DNA of 64,000 nucleotides from Streptomyces viridochromogenes (GTDB lineage Bacteria; Actinomycetota; Actinomycetes; Streptomycetales; Streptomycetaceae): the NCBI RefSeq assembly GCF_001270495.1, contig NZ_LGUR01000002.1, forward strand, positions 64,633 through 128,632. Reading direction: 5' to 3'. Both the position numbers and the translations under genes were made by a program. Shown piece by piece: positions 9,317-17,448 of this stretch. Position 1 is the first letter of the stretch; every line of letters begins with the position of its first letter. The notes under the pieces were generated by a model that made no database searches, was not told the DNA's origin, and saw only the letters and a program-made list of their open reading frames with translations.

Positions 9317-9905
9317 CTAACGACCTCGTGCATGGTTGGGCGTGGACGGTGAAAGCCAGGGGTTGTCCACCGCCTCTGCCAGGTAGGAGCCGGCAAGGTT
9401 GAGCGCCAGTGGCAGACCTCCCAGATGCTCGGTCAGGGCCTCCTGCATGATGCCGTCTGGGGCGGCGCAAAGTCGCGCAGTACCTTCGTGCCGTCCTCGC
9501 CGGAGAGGAAGTCAACGCCGACCATGTGCACCCAGCGCCCCACCGTGCACCGCGGGACTCGCGGCTGGTGATCGGTACGGTTCCCGAGGAGCTCGCGGGC
9601 GGCCACGGCACGTCCGCCGGGTGGGAGCCGATGAAGTCGCACGCTTGGGCGCCGGCAGCGAAGGCGACCGCTCGCAATGCTGCGGCAAGGACCTCGCCGT
9701 TCTCTCCCGAAACCCACCACACCCGCCTCGCGGCGCGTCCGAGAGCCGGTGGGCCGTCTCCAGCGCGACCGTCGTCCTGCCGCACCCGCCCATCCCGTAC
9801 AGCGGCCAGACCCCGGGCACCGTCCGGTCCCCGCCCATATGTCGAGTGAGCGCATCGGTCAGGTCGGTCACCAGCCCGCTTCGTCCACGAAGCCGATCTG
9901 GTGCG
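9317..9905 (-). pseudogene. NB-ARC (STAND) NTPase fragment, multiply frameshifted
   Basis: On the minus strand three frames must be joined to read an NB-ARC protein: RLRGRSGLVTDLTDAL, then a P-loop GMGGCGRTTVALETAHRL near 9800, then RRVWWVSGENGEVLAAALR, then GGLPLALNLAGSYLAEA near 9390, which matches the GLPLAL motif of NB-ARC domains. Reading ends at a TAG at 9317-9319. There is no N-terminal effector or C-terminal repeat domain, and the piece is only about 200 codons long, so it is a truncated relic. NB-ARC proteins are nucleotide-switch sensors often paired with caspase-like or TIR effectors, which makes its place beside two CHAT genes notable. It lies tail-to-tail with the MinD-CHAT gene. 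Confidence 0.72.
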
Positions 9906-9919
9906 AAGACTTTGGTAGT

Positions 9920-11638
9920 TCAGAGGCTTGAAGTCAGCTGATTCGTTCCGGATTCCCTGTAAGTGATAAGTACCGGCCGTTCCGTGATCCGTTCGGTGTC
10001 CTGGGAGTCGACCGTTCGGGCGCGGCCGTCGAGGTACTCGACGCGTTGCGCACCGGCGCCTACCGGAACGTCCGCCGTTCCTGTGTGGGTCCAGCGGATG
10101 CGGGCCGCGTGGAGGGTGTCGTTCTCATCGGGGATGAGGAACTCGCACTGCCATACGTTCTCCGGCAGAGCGATCTGGAGGCCGTGGCCGCAGCCGCGCA
10201 CTTCCGCGTGGGCCAGCCACTGCTGGAGGCGCTCGACGAACAGGGCGGCCTTGGTGGGTGGCTGGCCCTCGGCCTGGAGAACGAGGGGGATGCTGCCGTT
10301 GCCCCATGCGTAGAAGTACATGCGTGCCAGGCCACGCTTACGGGCGTACAGGCCCGTCAGGTAGAAGCGGACCGCGTAGTTGGCCGCCTGGTTCTCTTCC
10401 AGCGGGTCGTTCAGCGGCAGGGTCTGCGTGGTACCCGTGTTCCACAACGGCAGGTGGTACCCCGCCCGCTGGAAGGTCCGGTCCACCTTCCGCACCGCCT
10501 CCAACATGGTCTCCGGCGGGTCGGTGACCCGGTGTTGGTAGAGCTTGATGCCTGCCGCGTCGCAATGCTGGTAGCCGCCCAGCTCGGCGAACCGGAGCAG
10601 GTACTCGTGTGCCTGCTCCTTCCACAGCTCGGTGATGGACGGGCAGACCACGACCGCGTGGGCGTCAACTGCCCGAATGATGCGGCTCGCGCGGCGGGTC
10701 ATCTCGACGAGGGTCTCCACGCTGCCGTTGTAGTGGTGCGGGTGGTTGGCCATGACCCACAGTTCGTACGCGTCGATCCGGTCCCCCGCGTGCCGTACGA
10801 GGGCCCGGACGAAGGTGTCCCAGTCGTTGAGGTCGTCCGGGGGCGCCGCCCGGGAGCCGTCAGGGTAGGCGGCCTTGCGGCGGTTCGGGGCGGCCCAGGC
10901 GGGTGTGCCACCAAAGACGAACAGGGTGGGTAAACCTGCCTGCTCGGCGCCGTCGAGGAGTCGGTCGAGCGTGGACCAATCGAACTCGCCACGGTCGGGA
11001 TCCAGTTGGGCCCAGCGGGTCTCGCTGTCCCATAATCGCAGCGCACCGGCCCGGAAGGAGGGCATGGCCCCGCTGGAGCTGTTCATGGTCACGCCGAACA
11101 GCTCCGGGGAGACCGGTGTCGGAGCCTGGGTCCAGCTCGTCGCTCCGACCGGAGTTGGCCCGGGCGCGGTGCCCGCCTTGCGCGGGTTGCTCGCGACAGC
11201 GGAGACGAGAACGATGACGGCCAGGGCCACGGCGAGGGCGAGACGGGTGCCCGGGGAACGCCGCCCCGCCTGGGAGTGACTGGTAGCGGGGTCGACGGGC
11301 GCGCGGTCCGAAGCGGCCAGGAAAACTGGACGGGCGCCGGGTACCTCTGCGGCGGAGGTCGAACCGGGATCAGGTTCTTCCCCTGTCGCCGCCTTCCAGT
11401 ACCGCAGCAGGTCGTTGAGCTCGCCCGGAGCCGCTCCGCACTCCTTGGCCATACGCACTACGGCGTCGTAGTCCCCCGGCACCCCCTTGCCGTTGCAGTA
11501 CCGGTGAAGAGTGGAGCTGCTCATGAACACCCGCTGGCTCAGTTCCTGATAGCTGAGGCCGCTGCGCTGCTTCAACTCCCCCAGCGCGGCGGCCAACTCC
11601 TTGGCCGCGTCCGCTCTGTTCAAGCCCCTCACCCCCAT
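9920..11638 (-). CDS. XRE HTH - transmembrane - glycoside-hydrolase-like (clan A) protein
   Basis: 572 aa. Residues ~12-65 form an XRE helix-turn-helix (LSYQELSQRVFMSSSTLHRY). A single membrane segment lies near 130-150 (LALAVALAVIVLVSAVAS). The rest resembles an extracellular TIM-barrel glycosidase of the GH39/GH5-like clan (ELFGVTMN, GLPTLFVFGGTPAWA, YELWVMANHPHHYNG, AARMYFYAWG-type end). Family enzymes carry an acid/base Glu in a W-N-E motif and a nucleophile Glu in a W-x-T-E motif. Here these read ELWVMAN and LWNTGT, so both glutamates seem absent. The topology (cytoplasmic HTH, outside barrel) fits a sugar or cell-wall sensor rather than an enzyme. Start ATG 11638 places the HTH at the very N-terminus. 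It is divergent from the secreted-protein gene at 11883. Confidence 0.8.
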   Translation of the reverse strand: MGVRGLNRADAAKELAAALGELKQRSGLSYQELSQRVFMSSSTLHRYCNGKGVPGDYDAVVRMAKECGAAPGELNDLLRYWKAATGEEPDPGSTSAAEVPGARPVFLAASDRAPVDPATSHSQAGRRSPGTRLALAVALAVIVLVSAVASNPRKAGTAPGPTPVGATSWTQAPTPVSPELFGVTMNSSSGAMPSFRAGALRLWDSETRWAQLDPDRGEFDWSTLDRLLDGAEQAGLPTLFVFGGTPAWAAPNRRKAAYPDGSRAAPPDDLNDWDTFVRALVRHAGDRIDAYELWVMANHPHHYNGSVETLVEMTRRASRIIRAVDAHAVVVCPSITELWKEQAHEYLLRFAELGGYQHCDAAGIKLYQHRVTDPPETMLEAVRKVDRTFQRAGYHLPLWNTGTTQTLPLNDPLEENQAANYAVRFYLTGLYARKRGLARMYFYAWGNGSIPLVLQAEGQPPTKAALFVERLQQWLAHAEVRGCGHGLQIALPENVWQCEFLIPDENDTLHAARIRWTHTGTADVPVGAGAQRVEYLDGRARTVDSQDTERITERPVLITYRESGTNQLTSSL

Positions 11639-11882
11639 GCCGCCTTGCTCACGCCGCCCCCAGCATTCCAGGACCGTCCCAACCCTTCTGCATCATTCCT
11701 GGTCATCGGTGCGGCACGCGTCCCACGGCGAGTCGGGACACCGGATTGCTGGCCGCTCTGCTGGACAGACCGGCACAGTTGGCCGCGGCCAGACCGACGG
11801 GGAAACCTGCCGCGCGGTCGTTGGCTGTTGCCGGCCTATCGTTCGCCGCGATCAGTCGCGGCGCAGGGGAAGAGGAGAGAGC

Positions 11883-12224
11883 ATGCGCGTAGTGACGCGG
11901 ATCAAAGCCGCTGCGGTGGCCACGGCGGCGGCAGCCGTGGCGGTGAGCACGGCGCCTGCCCAGGCTCACGATGCGGCTGTCGACGTCAGTCACGGCGGCT
12001 GCAAGTACTACGGCCACAGCAACCACCGCTATGCCGAGACGTACAAGGCGTCGGGGAGCTGCGCGGGGCACGCTTGGCTCAGGGTTCGGATCAACGGTGT
12101 GATCAGCAGCTGGGCGCACGCACCTGGACGCATCGACGTCTACGCGCCTTCGGGTATGTCGATCCAGGTCAGCGATCACAAGAGCTGCGCCGACTGCAGC
12201 TACAAGAACATCTGGCACATCTAG
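11883..12224 (+). CDS. Small secreted protein with four cysteines
   Basis: 113 aa from an ATG behind GAAGAGGAGAGAGC. The N-terminus is a classic Sec signal (basic RVVTRIKAA, then an alanine/valine run, APAQA cleavage site). The mature part is about 85 residues, with cysteines in GGCKYYG, GSCAGH and SCADC that could form two disulfides. I recognise no domain. The next gene starts ten bases after its stop, so the two are probably co-transcribed. An upstream start at 11601 is possible in frame but lacks a signal peptide and is rejected. Confidence 0.75.
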   Translation: MRVVTRIKAAAVATAAAAVAVSTAPAQAHDAAVDVSHGGCKYYGHSNHRYAETYKASGSCAGHAWLRVRINGVISSWAHAPGRIDVYAPSGMSIQVSDHKSCADCSYKNIWHI

Positions 12225-12233
12225 GCGTCCTCC

Positions 12234-12827
12234 GTGAGGCTCCCGTTCCGTTGCGCGGTCCTCGTCGGTCTGGTGCTCGCGGTGAGCGCTTGCGCCCAGG
12301 GGCGCGACACTCGCGCGTCGACCCCGCGGGCTCAGTTCCAGCAGTACGTCAGCGACAAGGAACACGCCGAGGGTGTGGCCGCGCAGGGCACACTCCTGGC
12401 CGACGGCGTCAGCGCGCAGGAATATGAGACTGCCGTTGCCTGGCTGGAGTCGTGCCTGAAGCAGAGCGGCGTCACGCTCGTGAATCACGGCTGGAATCCC
12501 GTGAATTACCAGAGAATGAATCTCTGGTACGTCAACGCCGCCATGCCGGACGACGAGGTCGCGGCACGCGGCGACCAATGTCACGCGGCGCATCTGGCAA
12601 GAATCGAGCAGCGGTACGCACTCGAACATGCGCCGCGCATGTCATCAGCATTGTTGGCCGAGTCACGTTCGTGCCTGTCCGGTCGTGGCATGACGACTTC
12701 GGGGGCAGGGACGAGCCTGGCGGATTTGGTGCGAACCGCCGGCCTGAGTGAGGAGCGGACAGTGCTCAAGTGCGTATTGAGGGGGGTGGAAAAACTCTAT
12801 CCGGGTGTTCCCGTCACCATCAGTTGA
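12234..12827 (+). CDS. Putative lipoprotein, function unknown
   Basis: 197 aa from GTG 12234. The signal peptide ends in a lipobox-like AVSAC at about residue 20, so the protein is probably lipid-anchored on the outer face of the membrane. The body is mixed alpha-helical and contains several further cysteines (SCLKQSG, DQCHAAH, SCLSGRG, KCVLRG), which could form disulfides. No family is recognised. It follows the secreted-protein gene by ten bases and is closed by a strong hairpin at 12916-12944, so the two make a two-gene unit. Confidence 0.7.
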   Translation: MRLPFRCAVLVGLVLAVSACAQGRDTRASTPRAQFQQYVSDKEHAEGVAAQGTLLADGVSAQEYETAVAWLESCLKQSGVTLVNHGWNPVNYQRMNLWYVNAAMPDDEVAARGDQCHAAHLARIEQRYALEHAPRMSSALLAESRSCLSGRGMTTSGAGTSLADLVRTAGLSEERTVLKCVLRGVEKLYPGVPVTIS

Positions 12828-12855
12828 CGTGCCCTTGTGGTCGCGCGCGAGTAAA

Positions 12856-12871
12856 GCCTCGCACACGAGGC
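12856..12871. repeat. Small hairpin GCCTCG-CACA-CGAGGC
   Basis: A perfect 6-bp stem with a tetraloop lies 29 bases after the lipoprotein stop. There is no T-run after it. It may work together with the larger hairpin further on as a transcript end or stability element. Confidence 0.45.
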
Positions 12872-12915
12872 GAAAGACTCCGAAGCGTTGTGCGCCATGC
12901 CGGGGGAAGCACAGG

Positions 12916-12944
12916 TGCTGGGGGCCGCGACATGGCCCCCAGCA
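12916..12944 (+). terminator. Strong hairpin terminator (11-bp perfect stem)
   Basis: TGCTGGGGGCC at 12916-12926 pairs perfectly with GGCCCCCAGCA at 12934-12944 around a 7-base loop. It sits between the lipoprotein gene and the next secreted-protein gene. Streptomycete terminators often lack a T-run, so the stem strength and position support termination of the 11883-12827 unit. It could alternatively act in the 5' leader of the gene at 12984. Confidence 0.7.
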
Positions 12945-12983
12945 ACACCTCACCACACACAAAGAACCGAGAACGGGGGACGC

Positions 12984-13439
12984 ATGCGTAATCAGAGGCT
13001 AACCGGTTTTGTCGCTTCGATCGCCTTGGCTGTCGCAATACTGCTCACCGTCACGACGACGCCTGCATCAGCAGGTGTGGCGGGAACGCTGCAGAACGAC
13101 ACGGGGTACACCTTCTACGGAGCCGATCTGGAAGGGGGCTCCAACCGCTGCCGCGTATGGAACAAGGGCGGCGACAGCACCATCGCCTACAAGACCTTCG
13201 ACTGCGCCAAGTACAAGGTCGCCCCGCACACAACCACGGGCTACTGGAAGGACGTGGACGCGATCAATCCAGGCGGCGGCCAGCCTCAGTACCGAGTGCG
13301 ATTTGGGTACGGCCCAGACTGGACCTGGGTGTGGCAAGGCACCTATACCAAGATCCGTAACTGGCACCGGGCGATCTGCTCCGCCAGCGCCAACGGGCTC
13401 GTGAGCTGCACTGTCGTCCAAACGGTCTACCAACCTTGA
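12984..13439 (+). CDS. Small secreted protein with four cysteines, aromatic-rich
   Basis: 151 aa from an ATG behind GGGGGACGC. A clear Sec signal (RNQRLTGFVASIALAVAILL, cleavage after TPASA) leaves a mature part of about 120 residues. This part is rich in Trp, Tyr and Gly, with cysteines in NRCRVW, FDCAKY, AICSAS and VSCTVV. I recognise no family. It is preceded by a terminator hairpin, so it is probably transcribed alone. An in-frame extension to 12888 would remove the signal peptide and is rejected. The 230 bases after it hold no gene. Confidence 0.75.
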   Translation: MRNQRLTGFVASIALAVAILLTVTTTPASAGVAGTLQNDTGYTFYGADLEGGSNRCRVWNKGGDSTIAYKTFDCAKYKVAPHTTTGYWKDVDAINPGGGQPQYRVRFGYGPDWTWVWQGTYTKIRNWHRAICSASANGLVSCTVVQTVYQP

Positions 13440-13670
13440 CAAACCGCACCCCTGTCGATCACGAGGACGGTTCTGATCGAACGGGGTCCCTGGTCAGGTG
13501 GTCTTGGCCGGGTGGATGTATGAGTACCGGGCCTCTTGGCAGCTCGAGGGTTGCGACGCCACTCGAGTGCCCGGAGGCCCTGTTGTTCGCGTCTTGCGTG
13601 ACGGCCCTTGTCCCGGCCAACTCCGCGTGTCGTCATGTGCGCGGTCGCGCGCATCTGGGAGCGGACGGGC

Positions 13671-14330
13671 TTACTCGCTGCGGGTGTGTCGGGAACTGGT
13701 GACGATGACAACGGCGGCTTCGAGGACTGAATCGACCTCGATGTCCGGGCGGGGCATCCTCCCGTTCCAGGTCCGGCCTCCACGGAGCCAGGCGGTCCGT
13801 AGGCCGGCCTGTGCTCCCCCGGCCACGTCCTCCACCGGTGCGTCGCCGATCATCCAGCCGGTCAGCTCAGCACCACAGCGACGGGCCGCCTCTTCGAAGA
13901 TCCGTCGGTCCGGTTTGCACACGCCGAGGTCCTCCGCCACGCACAGTGCGTCGATCAGCGGTGCCAGCCCGGAGCGTGCGAGCTTCTGCTCGGTCCTAGC
14001 GGCTGAACCGTTGGTGACCACTCCGATCTTCCAGCCCGCGTCGCGGAAGAGGGTCAGTGCACGAATGGAGTCCTCTTCTGGGCCGTAGCACGAGGGGTAG
14101 CTGACTGCGTACCAGTTGCGGAACTCGTCCATCGTCATACGGATTCCGGGGAGCGACAGCACCGAGTCCAGGAACTCATCCCTTGGCGTCGCGCCCTTTC
14201 GGTCGGCGTCGACGATTGCCTCGACGGCATGCTGGGGCATGCCTTCTGTCCGTACGAGCAGATGCGCCCAGCGCCAGATGGCCGCAGAGCGGCTGACCAG
14301 TGTGTCGTCGAAATCGAAGAGGGCCAGCAT
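13671..14330 (-). CDS. HAD-superfamily hydrolase
   Basis: 219 aa if started at ATG 14330 (MLALFDFDDTLVS). HAD motif I has nucleophile Asp6 and Asp8 in DFDDT. Motif II Ser/Thr is in VVTNGS, motif III Lys in CKPDRRIF, and motif IV in MIGDAPVEDVAGG, so all four are intact. The helical cap between motifs I and II is of the C1 type seen in phosphoglycolate-phosphatase-like and haloacid-dehalogenase-like members. It is the last gene of a three-gene unit. Its start lies four bases after the PhyH stop, and no good ribosome site is seen, which suggests translational coupling. The substrate is unknown. Confidence 0.88.
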   Translation of the reverse strand: MLALFDFDDTLVSRSAAIWRWAHLLVRTEGMPQHAVEAIVDADRKGATPRDEFLDSVLSLPGIRMTMDEFRNWYAVSYPSCYGPEEDSIRALTLFRDAGWKIGVVTNGSAARTEQKLARSGLAPLIDALCVAEDLGVCKPDRRIFEEAARRCGAELTGWMIGDAPVEDVAGGAQAGLRTAWLRGGRTWNGRMPRPDIEVDSVLEAAVVIVTSSRHTRSE

Positions 14331-14334
14331 CGGT

Positions 14335-15084
14335 TCAGCTCTGGCCTTGGCGTAGTGATCCGGAGGTGTGCAGGACACGGTTGGCAAGGAAGCGGCGCTC
14401 GCCGAACAGCCGGGTCACCCCTGGGATGTCGGCCTGGCTCAGTTCGTCGGAGCTGCGGCATGCGAAGACCAGGCTCCGTCGTGAGGATGCCGAAGTGTTG
14501 CGCCCCACGCTGTGGAAACACAGGCAGTTGAGAAGCAGGACTCCACCGGCCGGCATGTCGACGGGCAGCTCTTGGCCGATCAGATGCCGGTACTGATCGT
14601 GTTCGTCAGCCCAGTTCCCGCCACCGCCGCCGGACTGAGGGCCGGCGTAGGGCAGGCGGTGTGAGGCCGGGACAACCGTGGTACAGCCGTTCGCCACAGT
14701 GGCGGGCTCAAGATAGATGAAGACGGCGACGAGCGGCTGTGACCATTGCTGTATATCGCGGTGCAGACGGAATGGGATGTCACCTGAGTTGTTCAGCGTT
14801 GCATGGTTGTGTCGCGTGTGCACCACGTCGACCGCCGGCCCGAGGATCTGACGCAGCCCTGCTACCACGACGTCATGACGCAGAGCGTCAAGGAAGACCG
14901 GGTCCCTCTCCAGCAGGTCATCGAGACGACAGGGCTGTCCTGCGTCGTTGACGCGGTACGGCGGGACGCGACGGGCGAAATGGTCATCCACCACCGTCCG
15001 CATCCGACTCACCAGATGCGAAGGCAGGCGCTCGGACAACTTCGTGTATCCGGTCGCGTCGAAGAAGCGGGCCAGATCCGTCAT
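14335..15084 (-). CDS. Phytanoyl-CoA dioxygenase (PhyH) family Fe(II)/2-oxoglutarate oxygenase
   Basis: 249 aa from ATG 15084 (MTDLARFFDATGY), which overlaps the stop of the preceding gene as ATGA and follows GGGGGTGG. The iron-binding triad is visible: HxD in FRLHRDIQQW and the distal His in LNCLCFHSVGRN. The 2-oxoglutarate-binding Arg follows in SRRSLVFAC. Other PhyH features are HNHATLNNSG and PASHRLPY. Such enzymes hydroxylate small molecules or halogenate; the substrate here is unknown. It is coupled to the HAD gene downstream and the regulator-like gene upstream. Confidence 0.85.
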   Translation of the reverse strand: MTDLARFFDATGYTKLSERLPSHLVSRMRTVVDDHFARRVPPYRVNDAGQPCRLDDLLERDPVFLDALRHDVVVAGLRQILGPAVDVVHTRHNHATLNNSGDIPFRLHRDIQQWSQPLVAVFIYLEPATVANGCTTVVPASHRLPYAGPQSGGGGGNWADEHDQYRHLIGQELPVDMPAGGVLLLNCLCFHSVGRNTSASSRRSLVFACRSSDELSQADIPGVTRLFGERRFLANRVLHTSGSLRQGQS

Positions 15085-16118
15085 GAGCCACCCCCGTGTC
15101 GGAACTCGCGTGTTTCCTCGTCCGTCCACATCGCCTCGAACTGACTGCGAAAGCGCGTGTACCAGAGAGTGTCTGTCGCCTGTGAAACGAGGAATCCCGG
15201 ACGCCAGGCGGACGGTTGCCGCCACGACCAGAACCAGATATAGGCGTGGGCCGTCTCTTCGTCCACGTCGAAGAAGTACGCGGTAAAAGGCGGCATGATG
15301 TCGTAGACACGCAACTGCAGACTTTCAGTCGGGGCATCCGCGGCGGTCCTGATCGATGTGAAGGTCGCGATGGCGCTGCGGTGTTGATGACGGACATCTT
15401 CGGCCGACGCCTTGGGCGTGGAGCTGCGGCGGTTCGCGTCGAGAACCGCTTGGCCCTCTGGATCCTGCATGAGGACGCGCACTCTGCCGCCCGTCCTGAG
15501 GATGCTGCCGATCTCGTTGGAGTAGGTGACGGCCATGCGATTGTGGCCGAAGCCGCACATGTCGACCGTACGGGCGGTCTCCCACGACCCGGCGAACCGA
15601 GGGCTGTTGTGCACATAGTTCTCGACGAATACTCCGACCACGGTCGGAGCGTGGCCGTGGACGGTGGCCGGATCTGTTGCCGCTTCGACATCGGACTGCG
15701 GCGCCGGCTCACGCTCGGCAGCCGGACAGGCCCTCATGAGCAACTGCAAGAGGGCGAGGTCAGCCTGGTGGCGCACATTGCGGGAGCTGCCGATCCACGC
15801 ATGCATAAGCGCGAAGTCCTCAACTCTGTCAAGCCAGTTGTAGTCGCCCCAGGCACAGTCAATGTTGAAACTGAGCTTCAGAAGCTGCCGCTCACGCGGT
15901 GGTGCTCCCTCAATGAGTTTCTTGAGGTTGTCCAACCCCTGCTTGAGTTGACTGTCCGTGTCGTCATCGATGCCGAGTACCCTGCGTTTGACGAAGTCAG
16001 AGAGATAGCAGAGATCGCCAGGACTGGTGATGCCTTTGCCATGGCGCAGACGTTGCAGGCTGTCGAAGTCGTCACGTAAGCCTTGAGCCTTCGCCAATGT
16101 CGCAACGGTGACCCTCAT
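15081..16118 (-). CDS. Protein with DUF5919/phospholipase-D-like C-terminal region, first gene of PhyH-HAD unit
   Basis: 345 aa from ATG 16118. The N-terminal ~120 residues (LRHGKGITSPGDLC, PPRERQLLKLSFNID) resemble a helical domain found in streptomycete regulator-like proteins. The C-terminal half (MCGFGHNRMAVTYSNEIGSI, then GGRVRVLMQDPEGQAV and LRVYDIMPPFTAYFFD) resembles the DUF5919/PLD-like sensor module of actinobacterial XRE proteins. No HxK catalytic motif is seen, so a nuclease role is not supported. Its stop overlaps the PhyH start by four bases, making an operon with PhyH and HAD. The assignment is by resemblance only, so the function stays open. Confidence 0.6.
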   Translation of the reverse strand: MRVTVATLAKAQGLRDDFDSLQRLRHGKGITSPGDLCYLSDFVKRRVLGIDDDTDSQLKQGLDNLKKLIEGAPPRERQLLKLSFNIDCAWGDYNWLDRVEDFALMHAWIGSSRNVRHQADLALLQLLMRACPAAEREPAPQSDVEAATDPATVHGHAPTVVGVFVENYVHNSPRFAGSWETARTVDMCGFGHNRMAVTYSNEIGSILRTGGRVRVLMQDPEGQAVLDANRRSSTPKASAEDVRHQHRSAIATFTSIRTAADAPTESLQLRVYDIMPPFTAYFFDVDEETAHAYIWFWSWRQPSAWRPGFLVSQATDTLWYTRFRSQFEAMWTDEETREFRHGGGS

Positions 16119-16256
16119 GAGAACACGTTACGCCGCCTGGGGCGGTGTCCACTGGTGTCCAGTGCGTGCCGTTGCAGTCCCTTGGAGGGCTGTTGGCCCG
16201 ACAGGGGTCTGGCTCAGGGTCTGCCTGTGGGTGTCGTCAAGCCGACGGAGGTCTCC

Positions 16257-16559
16257 ATGTCCCCATCGTCCCCCGACCAGGTCCAGGCCACGCGGAGCAG
16301 CAATCGGCGCCTCATCGCCGCCTTGTTGCCGTTGCCCCATCGTCCCTACTGCTCGGTCAGGGCGTGCGGCTGCGACACGGACCAGCCTTCTGAGGGCCCT
16401 GCCACGGATCACACGACACACCGTCGGCAGCCCGGCGCCACCCGGCGCACGGCCAACCGCCTGCTCCACGAGGCGGTCGTGGCCGCCGCACACGGCGCGG
16501 CGTACATGTGCGGGGCCAGCAGCGCCGGCGCCGCACTGCATTGGCTCATCCACCGCTAG
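16257..16559 (+). CDS. Small hypothetical protein
   Basis: 100 aa from an ATG preceded by GGAGG at a good distance. It has a Ser/Arg-rich N-terminus, cysteines in YCSVRACGCD and YMCGASSAG, and an alanine-rich helical end (RLLHEAVVAAAHGAAYMCG). No family is recognised. It lies between the PLD-like gene (divergent) and an IS1380 remnant. Codon use is as expected for the genome. It may be a real short gene or the surviving end of a larger one. Confidence 0.45.
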   Translation: MSPSSPDQVQATRSSNRRLIAALLPLPHRPYCSVRACGCDTDQPSEGPATDHTTHRRQPGATRRTANRLLHEAVVAAAHGAAYMCGASSAGAALHWLIHR

Positions 16560-16681
16560 CGTCACGCTTTCACGAACGTGCTCGTCCATGCCTTGATCAA
16601 ATAAGCGGAGAGTGCTCCTGAACTGCAACGACGGGACTTGTCTAGGGTCCTGTCGGCTGCACGGAAAGAAGCACTCTCCAG

Positions 16682-17075
16682 GTGAGCACGCGTATCGAGT
16701 TGTACTCGCGTGTCCGTCGAGGGCGGTGGCAGTGCCGTGGTCTCCCAGGCCGGGGCGGGGCTGCTGGTCGAGACGGTCCGCAAGTGCGGCCTGGACGGTG
16801 CGATATCGGCGGCATTGGCGCCGTGGCGCAAGCCGCGGGCAGTGCACGACCCGGGCAAGGTCCTGCTGGATGTCGCGCTCGGCGTCGCTCTGGGCGGGGA
16901 CTGCCTGGCCGATGTCGCCATGCTGCGGGCCGAGCCCGACGTGTTCGGCCGGTGGCGTCCGCCCCCACGGTCTCCCGGCTCATCGACGGCCTCGCCGCAG
17001 CCGGGCCGAAGGTGCTCACCGCGATCCGGTCGGCACGGGCCGGCGTACGGGCGCGGGTCTGGGAGTTCCGACTGA
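16682..17075 (+). pseudogene. IS1380-family transposase, N-terminal fragment with frameshifts
   Basis: Reading begins at GTG 16682 (STRIELYSRV), shifts frame near 16714 (VEGGGSAVVSQAGAGLLVET, then GKVLLDVALGVALGGDCLAD and AMLRAEPDVFG), and shifts back near 16960 (VASAPTVSRLIDGLAAAGPK). This is the start of an IS1380-type DDE transposase. The protein breaks off near 17070. A matching C-terminal piece lies at about 17930, beyond a secreted-protein gene, so the element has been split or has lost its middle. Confidence 0.7.
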
Positions 17076-17448
17076 TCTCAACGAGCAACCAGCACCCCTC
17101 GACACCAACCAGCAACGAGCCAACGGCCGCCTCGTCTGGAAGCTCGCCGATCTGCTCGCGGCCGATGAAAGAAGCTGCACCACGAGGAGAAACCGAGCGT
17201 CGTGGCCCTGGCCCATCGATTCGACGTCTCCGAGGGCACCATCAGGAGACTCTTCGAGACCTGCCGCAGCGGCTCATCGCCCTGAAGAGTTATAGGTACG
17301 CCGGGCGGCGGACGTCCGAGAAGCTGGGGCTGCGCTTGCAGGGGCGAGCGCAGGGCGCATTCGTTTCAAAACGGCTCCTGTAACGGCTCCTGTACCTCAC
17401 CGTCTTCGGGCCGCGCCCCGACTCTCGCCATCCCACTCAAGGAAGATC
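17076..17448. other. Remnant-filled intergenic region
   Basis: After the transposase fragment comes a stretch with short coding-like pieces in different frames: NGRLVWKLADLLAADE, then KPSVVALAHRFDVSEGTIRR, which looks like a recombinase-type helix-turn-helix. They cannot be joined into one gene without frameshifts. The repeated GGCTCCTGTA near 17385 and the leader of the next secreted protein follow. I see no intact gene. Confidence 0.4.

Noticed and set aside
15081..16118. Phospholipase D-type nuclease
   Set aside because: The C-terminal region recalls PLD-like modules, but no HxK motif is present.
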